A stretch of DNA of 64,000 nucleotides from Macrosoma leucophasiata. Lineage: Eukaryota > Arthropoda > Insecta > Lepidoptera > Hedylidae. Position 1 is the stretch's first letter, and each line of letters starts with the position of its first letter. The notes below the pieces were generated by a model. It searched no databases. It saw nothing but the letters and a program-made list of their open reading frames with translations, and was not told the origin of the DNA. Below, piece by piece: positions 12,501 through 25,934 of the stretch. The DNA lies in NCBI GenBank assembly GCA_036365455.1, contig JAWQUS010000004.1, positions 9,617,501-9,681,500 of the forward strand. Reading direction: 5' to 3'. The translations under genes and the position numbers were made by a program.

Positions 12501-15500
12501 ATAAACATCGCAAATTTTTTTCGCGGCTTGCGTTGCATTATTACCTTTTTTGTAGTAAAATAATAAAATGTATCGAATTTCTTCATTAGATTCACTCATC
12601 TTGACAGTACGAAAAACAAATGAAATCACACATTTGCCTAATTTGAATTTGGAATTATGTTCTTTAAAATTTTAACTTTCAATGATACCAAAACCAGCCA
12701 GATACAAATACTACAGCCAAAGAGATTTTATTACAAGTTCATACATACTATAATGCGAAAATACTTTTTCCCCAACCTATTACAATAGTTAATAATATTC
12801 TTAATAGAGACTCTTAAATTTTTTATTATTTATACCTGTTTTATAATTGTTAATTTCACGCGCTCACAAGTACGCGCCGCTTACCTTTGTATATTAATAA
12901 TAATATAAAACGGTTTTTGAACATTTTTTGGAATCATAATTATTTATATGAATATTATTGATTCCAAAAAATGGGAAAAAAATAAGGTAAGTGTGATTAA
13001 CTGAATCATACTATGCTATTAAAATTTGCATATTACGTGTACTATTATTATTAAGTGTACTTAACTCTTTTCGAGAACATTTAGTTAAACTTAAATTTTT
13101 TTGCAGAAGAGTTCTTGAATGGCGACCCCGAACCGCATAGTCACCCACAAAATGAAACGACGACCTAATGAAAGTCGCGGGCAATCGCTGGATGAGGGCG
13201 GCCGTTCGTTATCGCAATATTTGAGGTAAGACTTTGTCCAGCAGTGAACATCTTTTGGCTGGAATTATGATTAAACCTGGGTTGTACGATGATATTTGTT
13301 AAAGTTAAAGTTATTGTAACATTTCACATCCTGCTCTAACTTTAACAGATTTCTTAAAGTTAGAAAAGGATATGAAATGTTACAATAACTTCAACTTTAT
13401 CCAATATCTTGGTGCAACCCAGGCTTAGTGTCAGATCTGACCTGCAAAGAGATAGCAGCCTGTCCAGGCGGCGAGATCCACACGTTCCCCGCGCGGCCCG
13501 CGGCCCGGGTCTGCCGGCGGGCCACACAGGCCAACCCGTGGGCCAATGGTGATGACGTCACCATTTCGGTTGACCCGATCACGTCACTGTACACCACCAC
13601 GCGGCCCAGACGCGATGACGTCAGGTTCTGGTTGGAAGAATAAGGAGAATCAATATGCAAAACACAAAAATAGTTTTGTATACCGCAAAAAGTGCCTTCT
13701 GCCGATCACTTCAGGTGCAACTCGCAATAATGATAAACGGTAATGATAATAATATATCGAAACATTTCACTTAACTCAAACACGTGTTTAAGCAGATGAC
13801 ATTGTTGGGCAGCCAGCACTTTAAGTAGATTCTGTGTAAGTTAAATAATATAAGGCATTGAGCTTGTCATTTTCTATTATCAAGCACAGTGCCCGTACCA
13901 CGACGTCTTATTGCGATTCAGTTTAGGTGCTACAAAAATCTTGTTTCATCTGTCTTATGTGACAGCGCGTATGAAGAAACGAGACAAAGCTAATAGAGTT
14001 TCAATTTAGGTTGACAATAAAAGCTCATGGTACGGCCACTGATCTGTCCAAGCCTGTGCGGTTAAATATCTTTAAACTTCAATACAAAGTGTATGGCAGA
14101 ATATTTTCTACCCGGCACGGATCATGACCCGACATGCTCTAAGATATGAAACCACCTTAAATCTACAAGCAGGGTTTTTCGACTTACATCAAAATATTCG
14201 ACAGTAGAAAAGTTCTCAGGACACTCGTAGAGATAGACCGGGAGGAAGGTGAGGGAGGGAGGTTCCAGCGGTTCCTCCCCATGCATACACCACTGCACGG
14301 TGAGGGAGTCCAGCTTCTGCACACGCCGCTCCGCATCGCCACACCACCCCCTTACTAACGACATCTTGTCCTACAATGCCAGTACTCAAATTTACTTTTA
14401 AGCTATATTTTACGAATTTAAAGAAGGAAAAGTAGATGTGTGACATAGTTACATTAAAGTAAAGGACTTATTACACGGCACGGTATTCAGGGTACGATAG
14501 CAAGGGTCAGGGAAGTGTAATAAGCGGCAACCCCGCCCCGAGGCCACGCCCACCCTTTCTGCCGGACCTGAATACAGAGTCGTGTAATAGCCTTTTAAAA
14601 TGCGTCATTCATCTCTGATTTGTAAACCATTCCAGTTACAATAAATTTAAAAGAGTATATTCTTAGAATTTCGCGAGCTACACCCTAAACCCATTGTTAT
14701 AAAACAAACTAGTTTTTGGATTTACCTCGCGTATATATTAAACTTAAATGATTATTTAAAATTTGAAGCTGCAACGCGACCGAAACGTCGGGTTGATTTT
14801 GAATAATCATTAACTTTAACATACGCGAGATAGATCCAAAAACTAGTTTTATATCAATAATTCAAAAAAGAGGTTATTTCTATTGAATCAATATAGAGCA
14901 AGGAGAATAGATTTCTGCTAGTTTTTTTCTTAGTGACTACGGCTTCTACAATTTAGTATACGACAATTTGATATACAAAAATGAATATATAAACAAATAC
15001 GAGAAGGTAGATTTTGTGTTGTTATTTATAAATCTACGCTGTATACATGAATATTTTAATGTATATAATATCACACAAGATATGACACATGTTTTTCTGA
15101 ATCGTTTTGTAGCAGATACTTTTAAGTCAATGTTAACATATCTACTTTTTGTACTTCTAATATAATTTAGTATATGCCTACAATCAGGGCCTGATTTTAA
15201 GTCAATTGCAGATAAAATGACATACTGGATATGAACTAAAGGAAATTTTCACAGTAATAGGTATATTATTTAACTGAATTGGGCCCTGACATCGACATGA
15301 GTCTTCTGTCATAAAAAATAGTAGCTTTTTTTAATTTAGTTACAATTGAACGGGAATGTTGAATGTGGAAATGCTTTTACTTTCACTAATAGACTACTGT
15401 TTAAAATAAAAGTTATATATAAGTAATTTAAGAAGTCATAAAGTGAGATCATATTTTACAAGAAAAAAAAGATGACAGAAGACTTATAGACAACACAAAC

Positions 15501-18500
15501 ATGCAAAATAGATTCGGAAATAAGTGATTTAAGTATAGAAAAACAAATCCAAAATGGTCCACCAATGGTTAACTTTAACTAAAACAGCTTGTGAATAGCT
15601 TTAAAGCCTCATAACACATCGTTAAGTAATATAAAACAGCCGTTAAAACTTGTTAGCCGCCATTTGGAACTCAAATAATGAAACGTTACAGTTGCAGTAG
15701 CAAAAAATAAAGCTGACATACGAAACCGTGATTCAAGTATACAAATTAAAAAAACAAATTGAAAATGGTCCACCAGTGATTTATTTTATAAACAAGCCTT
15801 TTTATTTGCTTTTGTACACACCGTCCAGTTCAAAGAAAAGAGCCGTTAATAATTTGTTAGCCGCCATTTGGAACTAAAACGTTAAGAATTAAAAAAAGTT
15901 TGGAATAGCAAAAACGAAGCTTACGTACTATAAGTTGCCGTTTTTTAAAATTATACAAAAATGTTATTGAACTCATGATGCATGCAATGATTATGCCAAT
16001 TTTAAGATAATATTTTGAAACGTGATTTATGTTATCGGCCAGAGATTCCAAGAGGTTCATAAAGAGTCATTAGAGAAATACTTATTATTATATCGTTTGT
16101 TTTTTCTATTTTACCATTTCAGTGCCCTGATAAAACAGTGATAGGTATGGCGAATAACAATAATTACTGATCCTAACTTAATGAACCTATCGTAATTAGA
16201 TTATCTAACTATATTTATCTATTGACGACTCATTTTGAATTTGCATTCATACTTTCGGTACAAAACACTTTCAGCTAAAAATATTTTAAGTATTTTTTTT
16301 ATCCGCAATTTTATAAAAATCCTATATCTTACACAATACATAATGAAAACTTTCTTAAAAAAATATTATAATCGAATTTCAACATTCGAACATTCAAAAA
16401 CAGCCTTACAAAAACTTTATATGCATGTAAATATTTTTTAGGACATTTATGTACTGTGACAGTGAGCTGGACATATTGAGCAATCACATTGCCAAGATAC
16501 GGTAAATATTATAAAACCTAACCTAACAACAGTTATTCCTCCGTATTTATAAACTTAGTTTAGTTGTAGACATACATCCATGTCTTGCAGTTTTCCATTT
16601 TGTACTACTGGTATTGCAAGTGTAAAATTACAAAGACAAAATTAACACAATGATTATTTTTAAATGCTTTTTTACAATAGTTCTGATCAATCGGTCCGAC
16701 AGCTTCTAATCGAGCCGATATAATGCAAGTTAAACTCTGGAAATCTCTGTGGAAGTTAATGGATGAAGCTAATGCGTCTCACCGGCCATCACACCGTCAC
16801 GTGGCCCGGCCCCGACGGCGCCGCCCAGCCCTACCGGACAACACCATCATCACTACACGTCCCTCTTTTGTGTAAGAGGGCCATACATAAAGAATATAGA
16901 TTTCTCCGCTCTTTCTCATAAATAAGAGGATCTTTAGCCTAGAGTTTCCAAGACTTATCTGATGAGCCCAAGGATCCCAAGGGTTATGGATTTTCTGTTT
17001 ACTAAAAACATATATCTAAATTATGAAGAGATAGTTGGTCGAGCCTTACAACAACATTAACGATCGTATGAAAAGAAATTGAAATACAGTACCCAGCAAG
17101 AAATATTGCACATCGATCCTACGAAAGAGATAATCGGCTAGTTTCGACTTCATAAAGCGTTATCTCTGCTGCAAACTACGCAAGCACTCATAGCCCGACA
17201 TTCGTCAAAACTTGACCAAAATGATCGACAAAGGTCACATAAGTAAGATGCGAAAGAGATAACGCTCTACAGACCCGAAATAAGCCGAAGTCTCCTTCCG
17301 AAGGACGATGTGCAATTCTTTCTTCTTGGATGCTTTAACTAACTATTCCAACTCAAATTTTATACCTATTTGATGTTTGTCAAAGTAATAAATCAATATC
17401 ACGAACGTCCTCATAATAATATAAATCAGACTTTCGTATTATTACTTACCAAAAGGATTTTACATTTAGTTTACTCCTCAAAAGCTGTGCTCACTTTTTG
17501 CTTTGTGTTGCCAAAGCCAACACTTGGTAATATTGACAGAGCAAATTTTACGTCATCTCGCATATTTTATCTAGTTATGATATCACAAACACTATATTTA
17601 TATTAATATATTTCTCGTGAAGTGTAAGGCATTTACAATATTTATTTTATATCAATAAAATACATTGTGAGTGTGAAGTGAACTAATCAGCAAATCGCCA
17701 CTCGATGTATGATTATGTTAAGACGAAAATGACGATGCCTCTATAAGCACAAATGTGTCATATTCGACAAACAATTTAATTTGGTCACAAATATTAAATA
17801 ACAAAATGAAGACTTTATGAACATGTATTCGATTATATGCAGATCATAGAGCAACACCAGAGGGGAGTAGCCATATGCACGCTTTCCCCTCTGTCAGAGT
17901 ACAAGCCCAAATGCGCCTATACCTGTCGCCTAGATGTGTGCGTGAAATTCTTTATGTATTTTGTTAAAGTCAAGGTGTGAGTTTCGTAGTAATCGACGAT
18001 TTTTGTAGTGTGCGTGTGTGTCGCACGCATTTCCCCCCGCAAAAAATTACAGACTGTTTTGCATCGGTACTAGACGCTACGGCTACTCCCCTCCAGTCCG
18101 CCGCGGCCGGTGGCCCGTGTTGCTCTATGATGCAGATAAACAATTATGAAACTCACAAAATATTTCTAGATCATTCCATGACATTAGAGTGAAATGTCCC
18201 CATCTTCCAACAGCTTTGAGTCATTCGAAATTAGTAGTGTATTGTAAGTGTGGCAAATTTTATATTATTACTAGATGTCTCGGCAAACTTCGTATTGCCT
18301 CACAAAGGTTTGATATATACGGACTATTTGTATGGGAAAATGAAATTGTGGTTTTTACTATTTCCCTTCAATTTCTTCATATTTTCTTACCTTTTAATCT
18401 TACCCTGGACTTCCAAAAATCATTCAAAACCAAAATTAGCCAAAACGGTACAGCCGTTCTCGAGTTTTAGCGAGACTAACGAACAACAATTGATTTTCAT

Positions 18501-21500
18501 ATTAAGAGTGGCAAATTATTATATTATTATTATGGCTGGCGCTATTGTAAAAACGACTGATTAATGTACCTTATGATGGTGGTAAACAAGCACGCAGTTC
18601 AAATTGAGGGTAAATGAATACTATAGACATTTACACAAAAATCCAAATAAAATTCAAACGCGTTGCCACCCCTTAGGTCTAAGTGGTTATGATTCTATGA
18701 TAGTTATTACGGGGCTATACATTACCATCCAATCGGAACATGATAATGATCACCACTATCATTTGGCGGCAGATAGATTAGGTAATGCCATGGTAACTAC
18801 GCCCTCGAACTTCTAACACTAGAGTTCTACCACCAGTAGAACTGACACGTCGAATTTCGAATTAACCCCTTTATGAGGAGCAAAAATAGCGAAGTGGAAA
18901 CTTATGGGCGTAAAATCTATTTAATAATATATGAAAATATAATAATGTTGGTTTTTTTAACTAATAATATTAAAATTGAAATGTAAGTGAGTAAAGACAG
19001 GTATTTAGTATTTCTCGAATAACTCATCTCGTGTTTGTTGGAAGATAGAGACGTAATCCATACAAAATCCGCAATTGTCATTTGAATAGATAAACAGTAA
19101 ATTAATAACTCGTATCGATATTGAATTTCTTCAATCACTCTTCTATTCAGCTTTTCACCGAAGGACAAATGCATTGTAACAATAAAATATAACGAGAGCG
19201 AGCTAAAATGGTTTCAGAATTAATCGTGAATTTACCAAAAGCAGAAATAATCAAAACTACCTACCACATGGTTGCCCAGGAAGTATCCCCTAGTGTAGTC
19301 TAGTTGGGTGAATTGTAGAGGATCCTTGACGTGTAGTCCTAGGATGTCTCCGAGGATTTTGTGTAGGATCTCCAGTCGGGCCTCGTTGCTTTTGATTCCT
19401 TCATCGGCGAGGTAGTCGCTCGGATCCGCTTCTAGGTGAATCTGAAGTATTATATATAAATATATTCGAATAGTAGAAAAGTTTTCAGGACACTCGTTAA
19501 GATAAACCGGGAGGAAGGAATCCATCCGTTACACCGACACCGCTGGACTAACCGGATCCTCGACTCGCTGTTAAACTTCGTATCAATTTAGCGGTAAAAT
19601 AGTATACTACCTCTTTTATGACCTATATGACGAAATAAAAAGTCAAGCCGTTTCGGAGAATTTTATATATTAAATTGAGCTTACGGTATATTGAAGTCAA
19701 ATGTATAATAATTGTTACGGAGGAACACTGAAACACCCCACTTCAGCTCTTTTTCATCTCCAAAGACATATAATGTTAATACAAGTATGAGTGGATTTTA
19801 ATAATTTGCGAAATACACATTAGTATAAACAGGGTTAATTTAAATAAGCGCATAACCTCCTGCAGGCAGCCTCTCTAGATCAATCTCAACAACATTTGTA
19901 CTACGACTTTTTACAAATCTTGATTGTTGTTTGTAATAAGGTTCAAATTGCTATCGAAGGGGTGTTTAAAGAAAAAATACGTGTGTTGTTTTCAATGTTT
20001 ACTGGGCGACTGGCTAACCATTACGATCATTACAAATAGTACAATAACATGCATTCACTTACAACATACCGCCCACCAAAAGGCCTGAAGGTCCTTTTTC
20101 AAATAACACTAATCACTGGGCAAAGCACATAATTTCACAACTGGTCTCTTACAAATAGAACCGTCACTTTTCACGCTATACACCCGGGTGAATCCGTCCT
20201 GCCCAGGATGTTTATCTACAATCCTCCCCAAGGTCCATTTTGCTGGTGGTAAATTGTCTGATTTTATAACGACCAAATCGCCGATTTGGAATTCGCTCTG
20301 TTTCACCATCCATTTTGGACGTACTTGCAGTCTGCTAAGGTATTCTTCTTGCCCTTTTCTGTTTAATCTATCAGTTTCTTCTTTAAATTCTTCTTCTTGA
20401 ACTCTTTTTATGCAAGTATTTAAAGCTTCTTCTAATTCTTTTGTTTCAATATCATTTGGTGTAATTTGCTTATTTTTATTAAATTTTAGAAATCTTTTAC
20501 AATATACAATTGCTTTTAATAATTCATTTAGATTGTTAAAATCATCAAATTGTGTAGTTAATGATTTTTCTTGATTTTCAGGATCGTCGGTTGTAAGGTA
20601 AGTATTAATCTTTAATGTTTTCATTTCCATATCCGTTTCTATTATTTCTTGTTTACTAATATGTATTTCTTTTTCAGATAGCCAACACGGACCCTTCCAC
20701 CATAAGTCACTCTCCATCAGTGCTGTGAGCAAGATGCCTCGGGATGCTACGTCAGCGGGATTTTCACGTGACTGTACGTGGTGCCAGTGTTTGTTGTTCA
20801 GATTTTCTACTATTTCAACAACACGATTGGCCACGAATGGTTTCCAGCGGTTGGGCTCTCCACAAAGCCATGCAATGACTATCGATGAATCCGTCCATGC
20901 ATACATCTGGGACGTTGGTATTCTCATGGCTTGTCCTATCTGTTTCATGAGCTTAGATAAGAGTAGTGCACCACAGAGTTCTAAGCGCGGTAAAGATATT
21001 GTTTTGAGGGGTGCCACTCTTGTTCTTGCCGCAATAAGATTTGTTTCTATGTGGCCATTTGCGTTTTCAGTTCTTATGTAAACACATGCTGCATAAGCGC
21101 GCATTGATGCATCACTGAATCCATGGATTTGGATCTTGTCTATGTTTGTACCGACTGTTCCTATCCATCTCTTTATCTTAACTTCCTGCACATTATGAAA
21201 GTCATTTCGAATCGTTTTCCATTCTTCTTCTAGTGTTTTATTCACCTTCTCATCCCAACCTGTCCTTTCTAACCATAATTTCTGTATGAGTATTTTAGCC
21301 ATAACAGTACTTGGTGCAAGCCAACCAAGTGGATCAAATAGTTTTTGTATGTCGGATAAAATACTACGTTTAGTTACTACTTCTGCCATTTCTGTTAGGT
21401 TTAAGTTGTATTCGAAATTATCTGTTTTTAAATTCCATGTGATACCCAGTGCTTTAATTGTACCATCTAAGTTCATATTTATGTTAACGTTTGCAGATCT

Positions 21501-24500
21501 TTTGCTTTCTTCAATGGACTGTATAAATTGAATATCGTTAGATGACCATTTTGTTAGTTCAAAACCTCCCTTCTGAAGGATGTCCTTTATGTCCTTGGCT
21601 AATGATATGGCATCTTCTGACGAATCAGCGCCTGATAGGAGATCATCGATATAGAAATCTTCTTTTATTGTCTGGGCAGCTCGCTGGTGATATGTTCCTT
21701 CATCAAGTGCAGTGCGTTGCAGTGTTTTGACAGCCAAATAAGGTGCCGCGGCTGTTCCAAACGTGACTCTAAGAAGATAATATTCTCGAAGCTCATCTGA
21801 CTCTTCCGATCTCCAAAGGATTCTCTGATAATCTTTGTCATTTGGGGAAACAAAAATTTGTAAGTACATCTTTTGGACATCGGCCATAAAACAAATGCGA
21901 CTCATTCGCCATCTCATCAGCAGGTATCTTAAATCTTCCTGCAATTTAGGACCCACAAGCAGCTCGTCGTTCAACGAGATGTTATTCGTCCCTTTACAAG
22001 AAGCATCGAAAACAACGCGAGTGCGAGTGGTCTCTTTGTCATCGCGTATCACTGCGTGGTGTGGTAAGTACACTGACCTTTTTTCTTTGTCTTTTTCAGG
22101 AACCTCTTCTAGGTAACCATCCTCAATGTATCCTTTAATAACCTTTGTATATTCTCTTTTCAGGTCAGGTGATCTCTTAAACTTCCTTTCGAGTGACATA
22201 AATCTCCTTATAGCTATTTCTTTCGTGTTCCCATCTGGTGATAAAGGATGTGTAGTTTTGAAAGGTAAGTTGACTATATATTTACCATCCTCGTCTCTTA
22301 TAGTTGTTTGTTCGTATATTTGTTCACATAGTTTTTCTTCTTTTGTTAAATGTCTCTCTGATTCTACTTCTACTTCCCAAATTGACTTAAGCATATCTTC
22401 AATGTCAACTTGGTGATGCATGACAACATAAGTATCTTCTTGTGGATTTGTACTTATGTCTCCAAAAATTATCCAACCCAGGCTGGTCTTCTGAGCGCAT
22501 GGTGTACCTGGCGGACCTTTGATGAAGTCTTGTTGCATTATTTTAGCGTACTCTCTGACTCCAAGGAGGAGATCGATAGACCCTGGCGTGAAGTATGTTG
22601 GATCAGCCAGGTTGAGCCCTTGGAGGTGTGGCCATTGTTGTGTGACTATTGTTTTGGTAGGTATCTGTGTGGTCAGTTGTTTAGGCATCACGTAGGCTTG
22701 TATATATAGATCAAATGTTGAGTCCCACTGTGAACTTATTTGTAGCTGAACCACATGTTTGATTTCTGATCTCATAGATCCTACTCCGAGGACGCTTCCT
22801 TTTATAGATTGCCGTCCTAATTTTAAAAGCTGAGTCGCCTTCTCGCTTATGAATGTTGCCTGGGAACCTTGGTCGATAAGAGCTCGAAGCATAATTTTAT
22901 GACCGCTTGGACTCATTGCTGGCACGACTGCGGTTGCTAGAAGTGCGGTTCCCTGTCTAGTGGTGAAATGAGACGCTATAATTGTGTTGACTTGTACCTC
23001 GTCCTCTTCTATCAAGTGATGTGAAACCTGTGGTTGTTGTAAATTGCTCGGTGATGCCACAGATTCTTGTTGCTGGTTAACATGAAGAAGGGAATGATGA
23101 CGCCGTTGACATATTCTGCAGGACACTGGTATCTTACATCTCGAAACTGGATGTCCTGTCCCTAGACAGTTGTAACATAGTTGTTTCTCAGTAACGTATT
23201 TTTTCCTTTCATTTGGTTCCATAATTGTAAATTGTTTGCAATGACAGAGAGTGTGATTATCATTGCACATTATACATACTCGCTTACTGACAGATGTGAT
23301 ATGAAATGCTCGTTCTTTAACCGGTTTTATAGTATGATGTTCACGCGCCGAATTAGTTAACTCCAAAGTTCTAAATTTTGTTTCCAAAAACTTTTTTAAA
23401 TCACTCCAGGTAGACAAACTTTCAGATTCTTCTTTGTAGGCAAATTCTTCCCAACTTTTGTGCGTGTCTGGGTCCAACTTTTGTACCAAAAGATGAATTA
23501 TTACAGGATCCCAAGACTCCGTCGAAATTCCCATATTAAATAAGCTATTTAAACAATCAGATGTGGTATCCAACAAGCTTTTCAATTGAATTGATGATTG
23601 CGAAGTTAATTTTCGTTGATTAAATAACCTCTTCATAATGGAGTTTAAGATTAGCCTTTTATTGCCATACCTTGCTTTAAGAATGTTCCACGCATGTGAA
23701 TAGTTATTTGAAGTTATTTGTATATGCTTTAATAACGACTCTGCTTCGGCTGTGATACTCGACTTCAAATAATGCAGTTTTTCAACATCACTTAACGACG
23801 TATTATTATGCACCAACGAAATAAATATATCATTAAATGCCGGACATGCTTCATAACTGCCGCTAAATGTAGGGAGTTGTATTTTAGGTAATTGCGCGAT
23901 GTTAGTACGGATGCTTGAATTATTTAAACTCGCTGACAATGATTCCGCATTTACACCTTCCAATTGTGTGAGCATATCCTTCAAGTCGCCTTGTAGGTTG
24001 ATGTACAGGTCTTCGTAAATAAAGAATTCTTCGTTAAGAAAGTATTGTAAAATTCCTTTTCGTTCTTTCGGTGTAATTTTTACAAGTTCCTGATGTGCGT
24101 GTTTAAAAGATTTCCAATAGTCGTCTATGATACGTATCCGTGCTTCTATATATCCTTTGGTTAACCGGGCTTTGGGGCATTTCTTCAAATTTGTTTGAGT
24201 TTTTTGTAATAAACTTGCCGTATCTTCTAATATTAATAAAATTTTCGCTTCTTCTTGCGTTGCAGTCATCGTAGGTAATAATCACACAATCCGATATAAA
24301 ATACTCCGTAATGCGTATGCAATAAGACACTCGATAAACTTGTTTTGATGAATAGAATTGAACAAAAGACTTCGAGGCGAGCTTATCAGTTCCGATCTTC
24401 GTCACTAGCATAGGTATCCGGCTGCGATTGCGACCATTATGTTGTTTGTAATAAGGTTCAAATTGCTATCGAAGGGGTGTTTAAAGAAAAAATACGTGTG

Positions 24501-25899
24501 TTGTTTTCAATGTTTACTGGGCGACTGGCTAACCATTACGATCATTACAAATAGTACAATAACATGCATTCACTTACAACATTGATAAAAACCCCAAAAA
24601 AAAATTTAAAGTTTCAAAAGTTCAAAAGAGCATAGCCGCCGCTCTGTCACCCTGCAACCCCGCTCCCCGCTACACGTGGCGATATTATGCCTAGGCAAAG
24701 GTGCGTGGTATACCTATAACCTTGTATATTGGGTTGTCTTTATTGATGTCAGAACTTTGTATTCAAAGAGGCACGGAAAAAAATTTGTAACAAAACTGTG
24801 TTGACTTTTCAGCATCCGTTCATAAGAGTATTGTCCAAAAAAACCGGACAAGTGCGAGTTCGACTCGCGTGGTGAGGGTTCCGTAATTTAAATAAATATT
24901 TTCGAAAATATTACAGATTTAAAATGCAGGGACATAGCGGTTACGGTGGTACCGGCAGGGGGGGTTATATTATTAAGAATTTTCGATTTAATTTGAATAC
25001 TCAAACTTCTTATAGGTTTTCCAGTAATCTATAGGCAAATAACTATTTTCCAAATTTTTTTCAAAATTTTAAGTTCAGTAGTTTCGGAGATAGGGGACAA
25101 TTTTCGTCGTTTTTCTTAAATAACTTCAAAGGAGATGTTGCAAAAATGTATGGACCTCCGGCCATGTATATAATATCATTAAACAGGTAAAATCAATATA
25201 AAAACATTTTTTACTGCATATTTTCACTTATTTAGCTTTGTTTGCAGTTACAAAACATTATTTGCAGTTAGAATTGCAACTCAAAACCAACATGGCGAAT
25301 ATGGCAGGCGATGTAATTTTTACATTTTCATTTTTTAAATTGTATTTTGATTATATAGTATGTGTATGTATCTTTGATTATATAGTACTTGGAGAAAAAA
25401 GTTATATTTTCTAAATACTATCGAAATCGATTGATCCCAAGTGTCGGCTGTATCGCCGCCATGTTTAACATAGTTGAAAATGATAAAATCGTTTGAATTA
25501 AATGTGGTTGTAAATATATTGCTGAATAAATTAATTGTATTTTTTTAGGATTCTTCTTCAATTTACCAATTTTTTGAGGACGTGTACGAACCAGAGCCGA
25601 GCTCGCGAAAGGAGATGTTCCTTTGTTTATGCAAAAATTATAAAAAATATATATCTGAGATGCTGACAACAACCTCTTTCATTTGATATCGATATGATAT
25701 AACGTAAACTGTGTCGTGTGATGATATCTCATCACACGACACAGTTTACGTTTAATTTTCTGATTTACCCCCCGAAAGTGGCCCCACTGTTTAAAATTTA
25801 TTATTTTACTTGACGTGTTCATCTTTGGGTCACCAATTTACATGTATTCATCAAATTTCAACTCAATCGGTCGAGTAGTTTCGGAGCAAATTGGCTGTG

Positions 25900-25934
<35 letters not shown>

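Larger units (their letters stand above)
14371..19264. other. Hcs: Hcs intron 8, mixed repeats
   Basis: It contains foldback and MITE copies (14706-14850, 17097-17324), the nested gene exons B and C, two similar blocks ending GTTAGCCGCCATTTGGAACT at 15560-15675 and 15745-15875 (a local duplication), and decayed retroposon pieces. No Hcs exon is missing: exon 9 follows exon 8 in phase. Confidence 0.45.
19925..24581 (-). mobile_element. BEL/Pao LTR retrotransposon, integrase core deleted
   Basis: Bounded by two 142-bp direct repeats that I find identical base for base (19925-20066 and 24440-24581). They read TGTTGTAAG at the start and ACAACA at the end on the minus strand. Flanking TGAT at 19921-19924 and 24582-24585 is a candidate target duplication. 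A primer-binding-site-like TGGTCGCAATCGCAGCCGGA begins three bases inside the 5' LTR. It lies in Hcs intron 7, same strand as Hcs. The 4.66-kb length is short for the family because of the internal deletion. Confidence 0.93.

Noticed and set aside
13428..13643. Plus-strand 71-codon ORF
   Set aside because: Antisense shadow of Hcs exon 10, whose minus-strand reading has the biotin-ligase motif.
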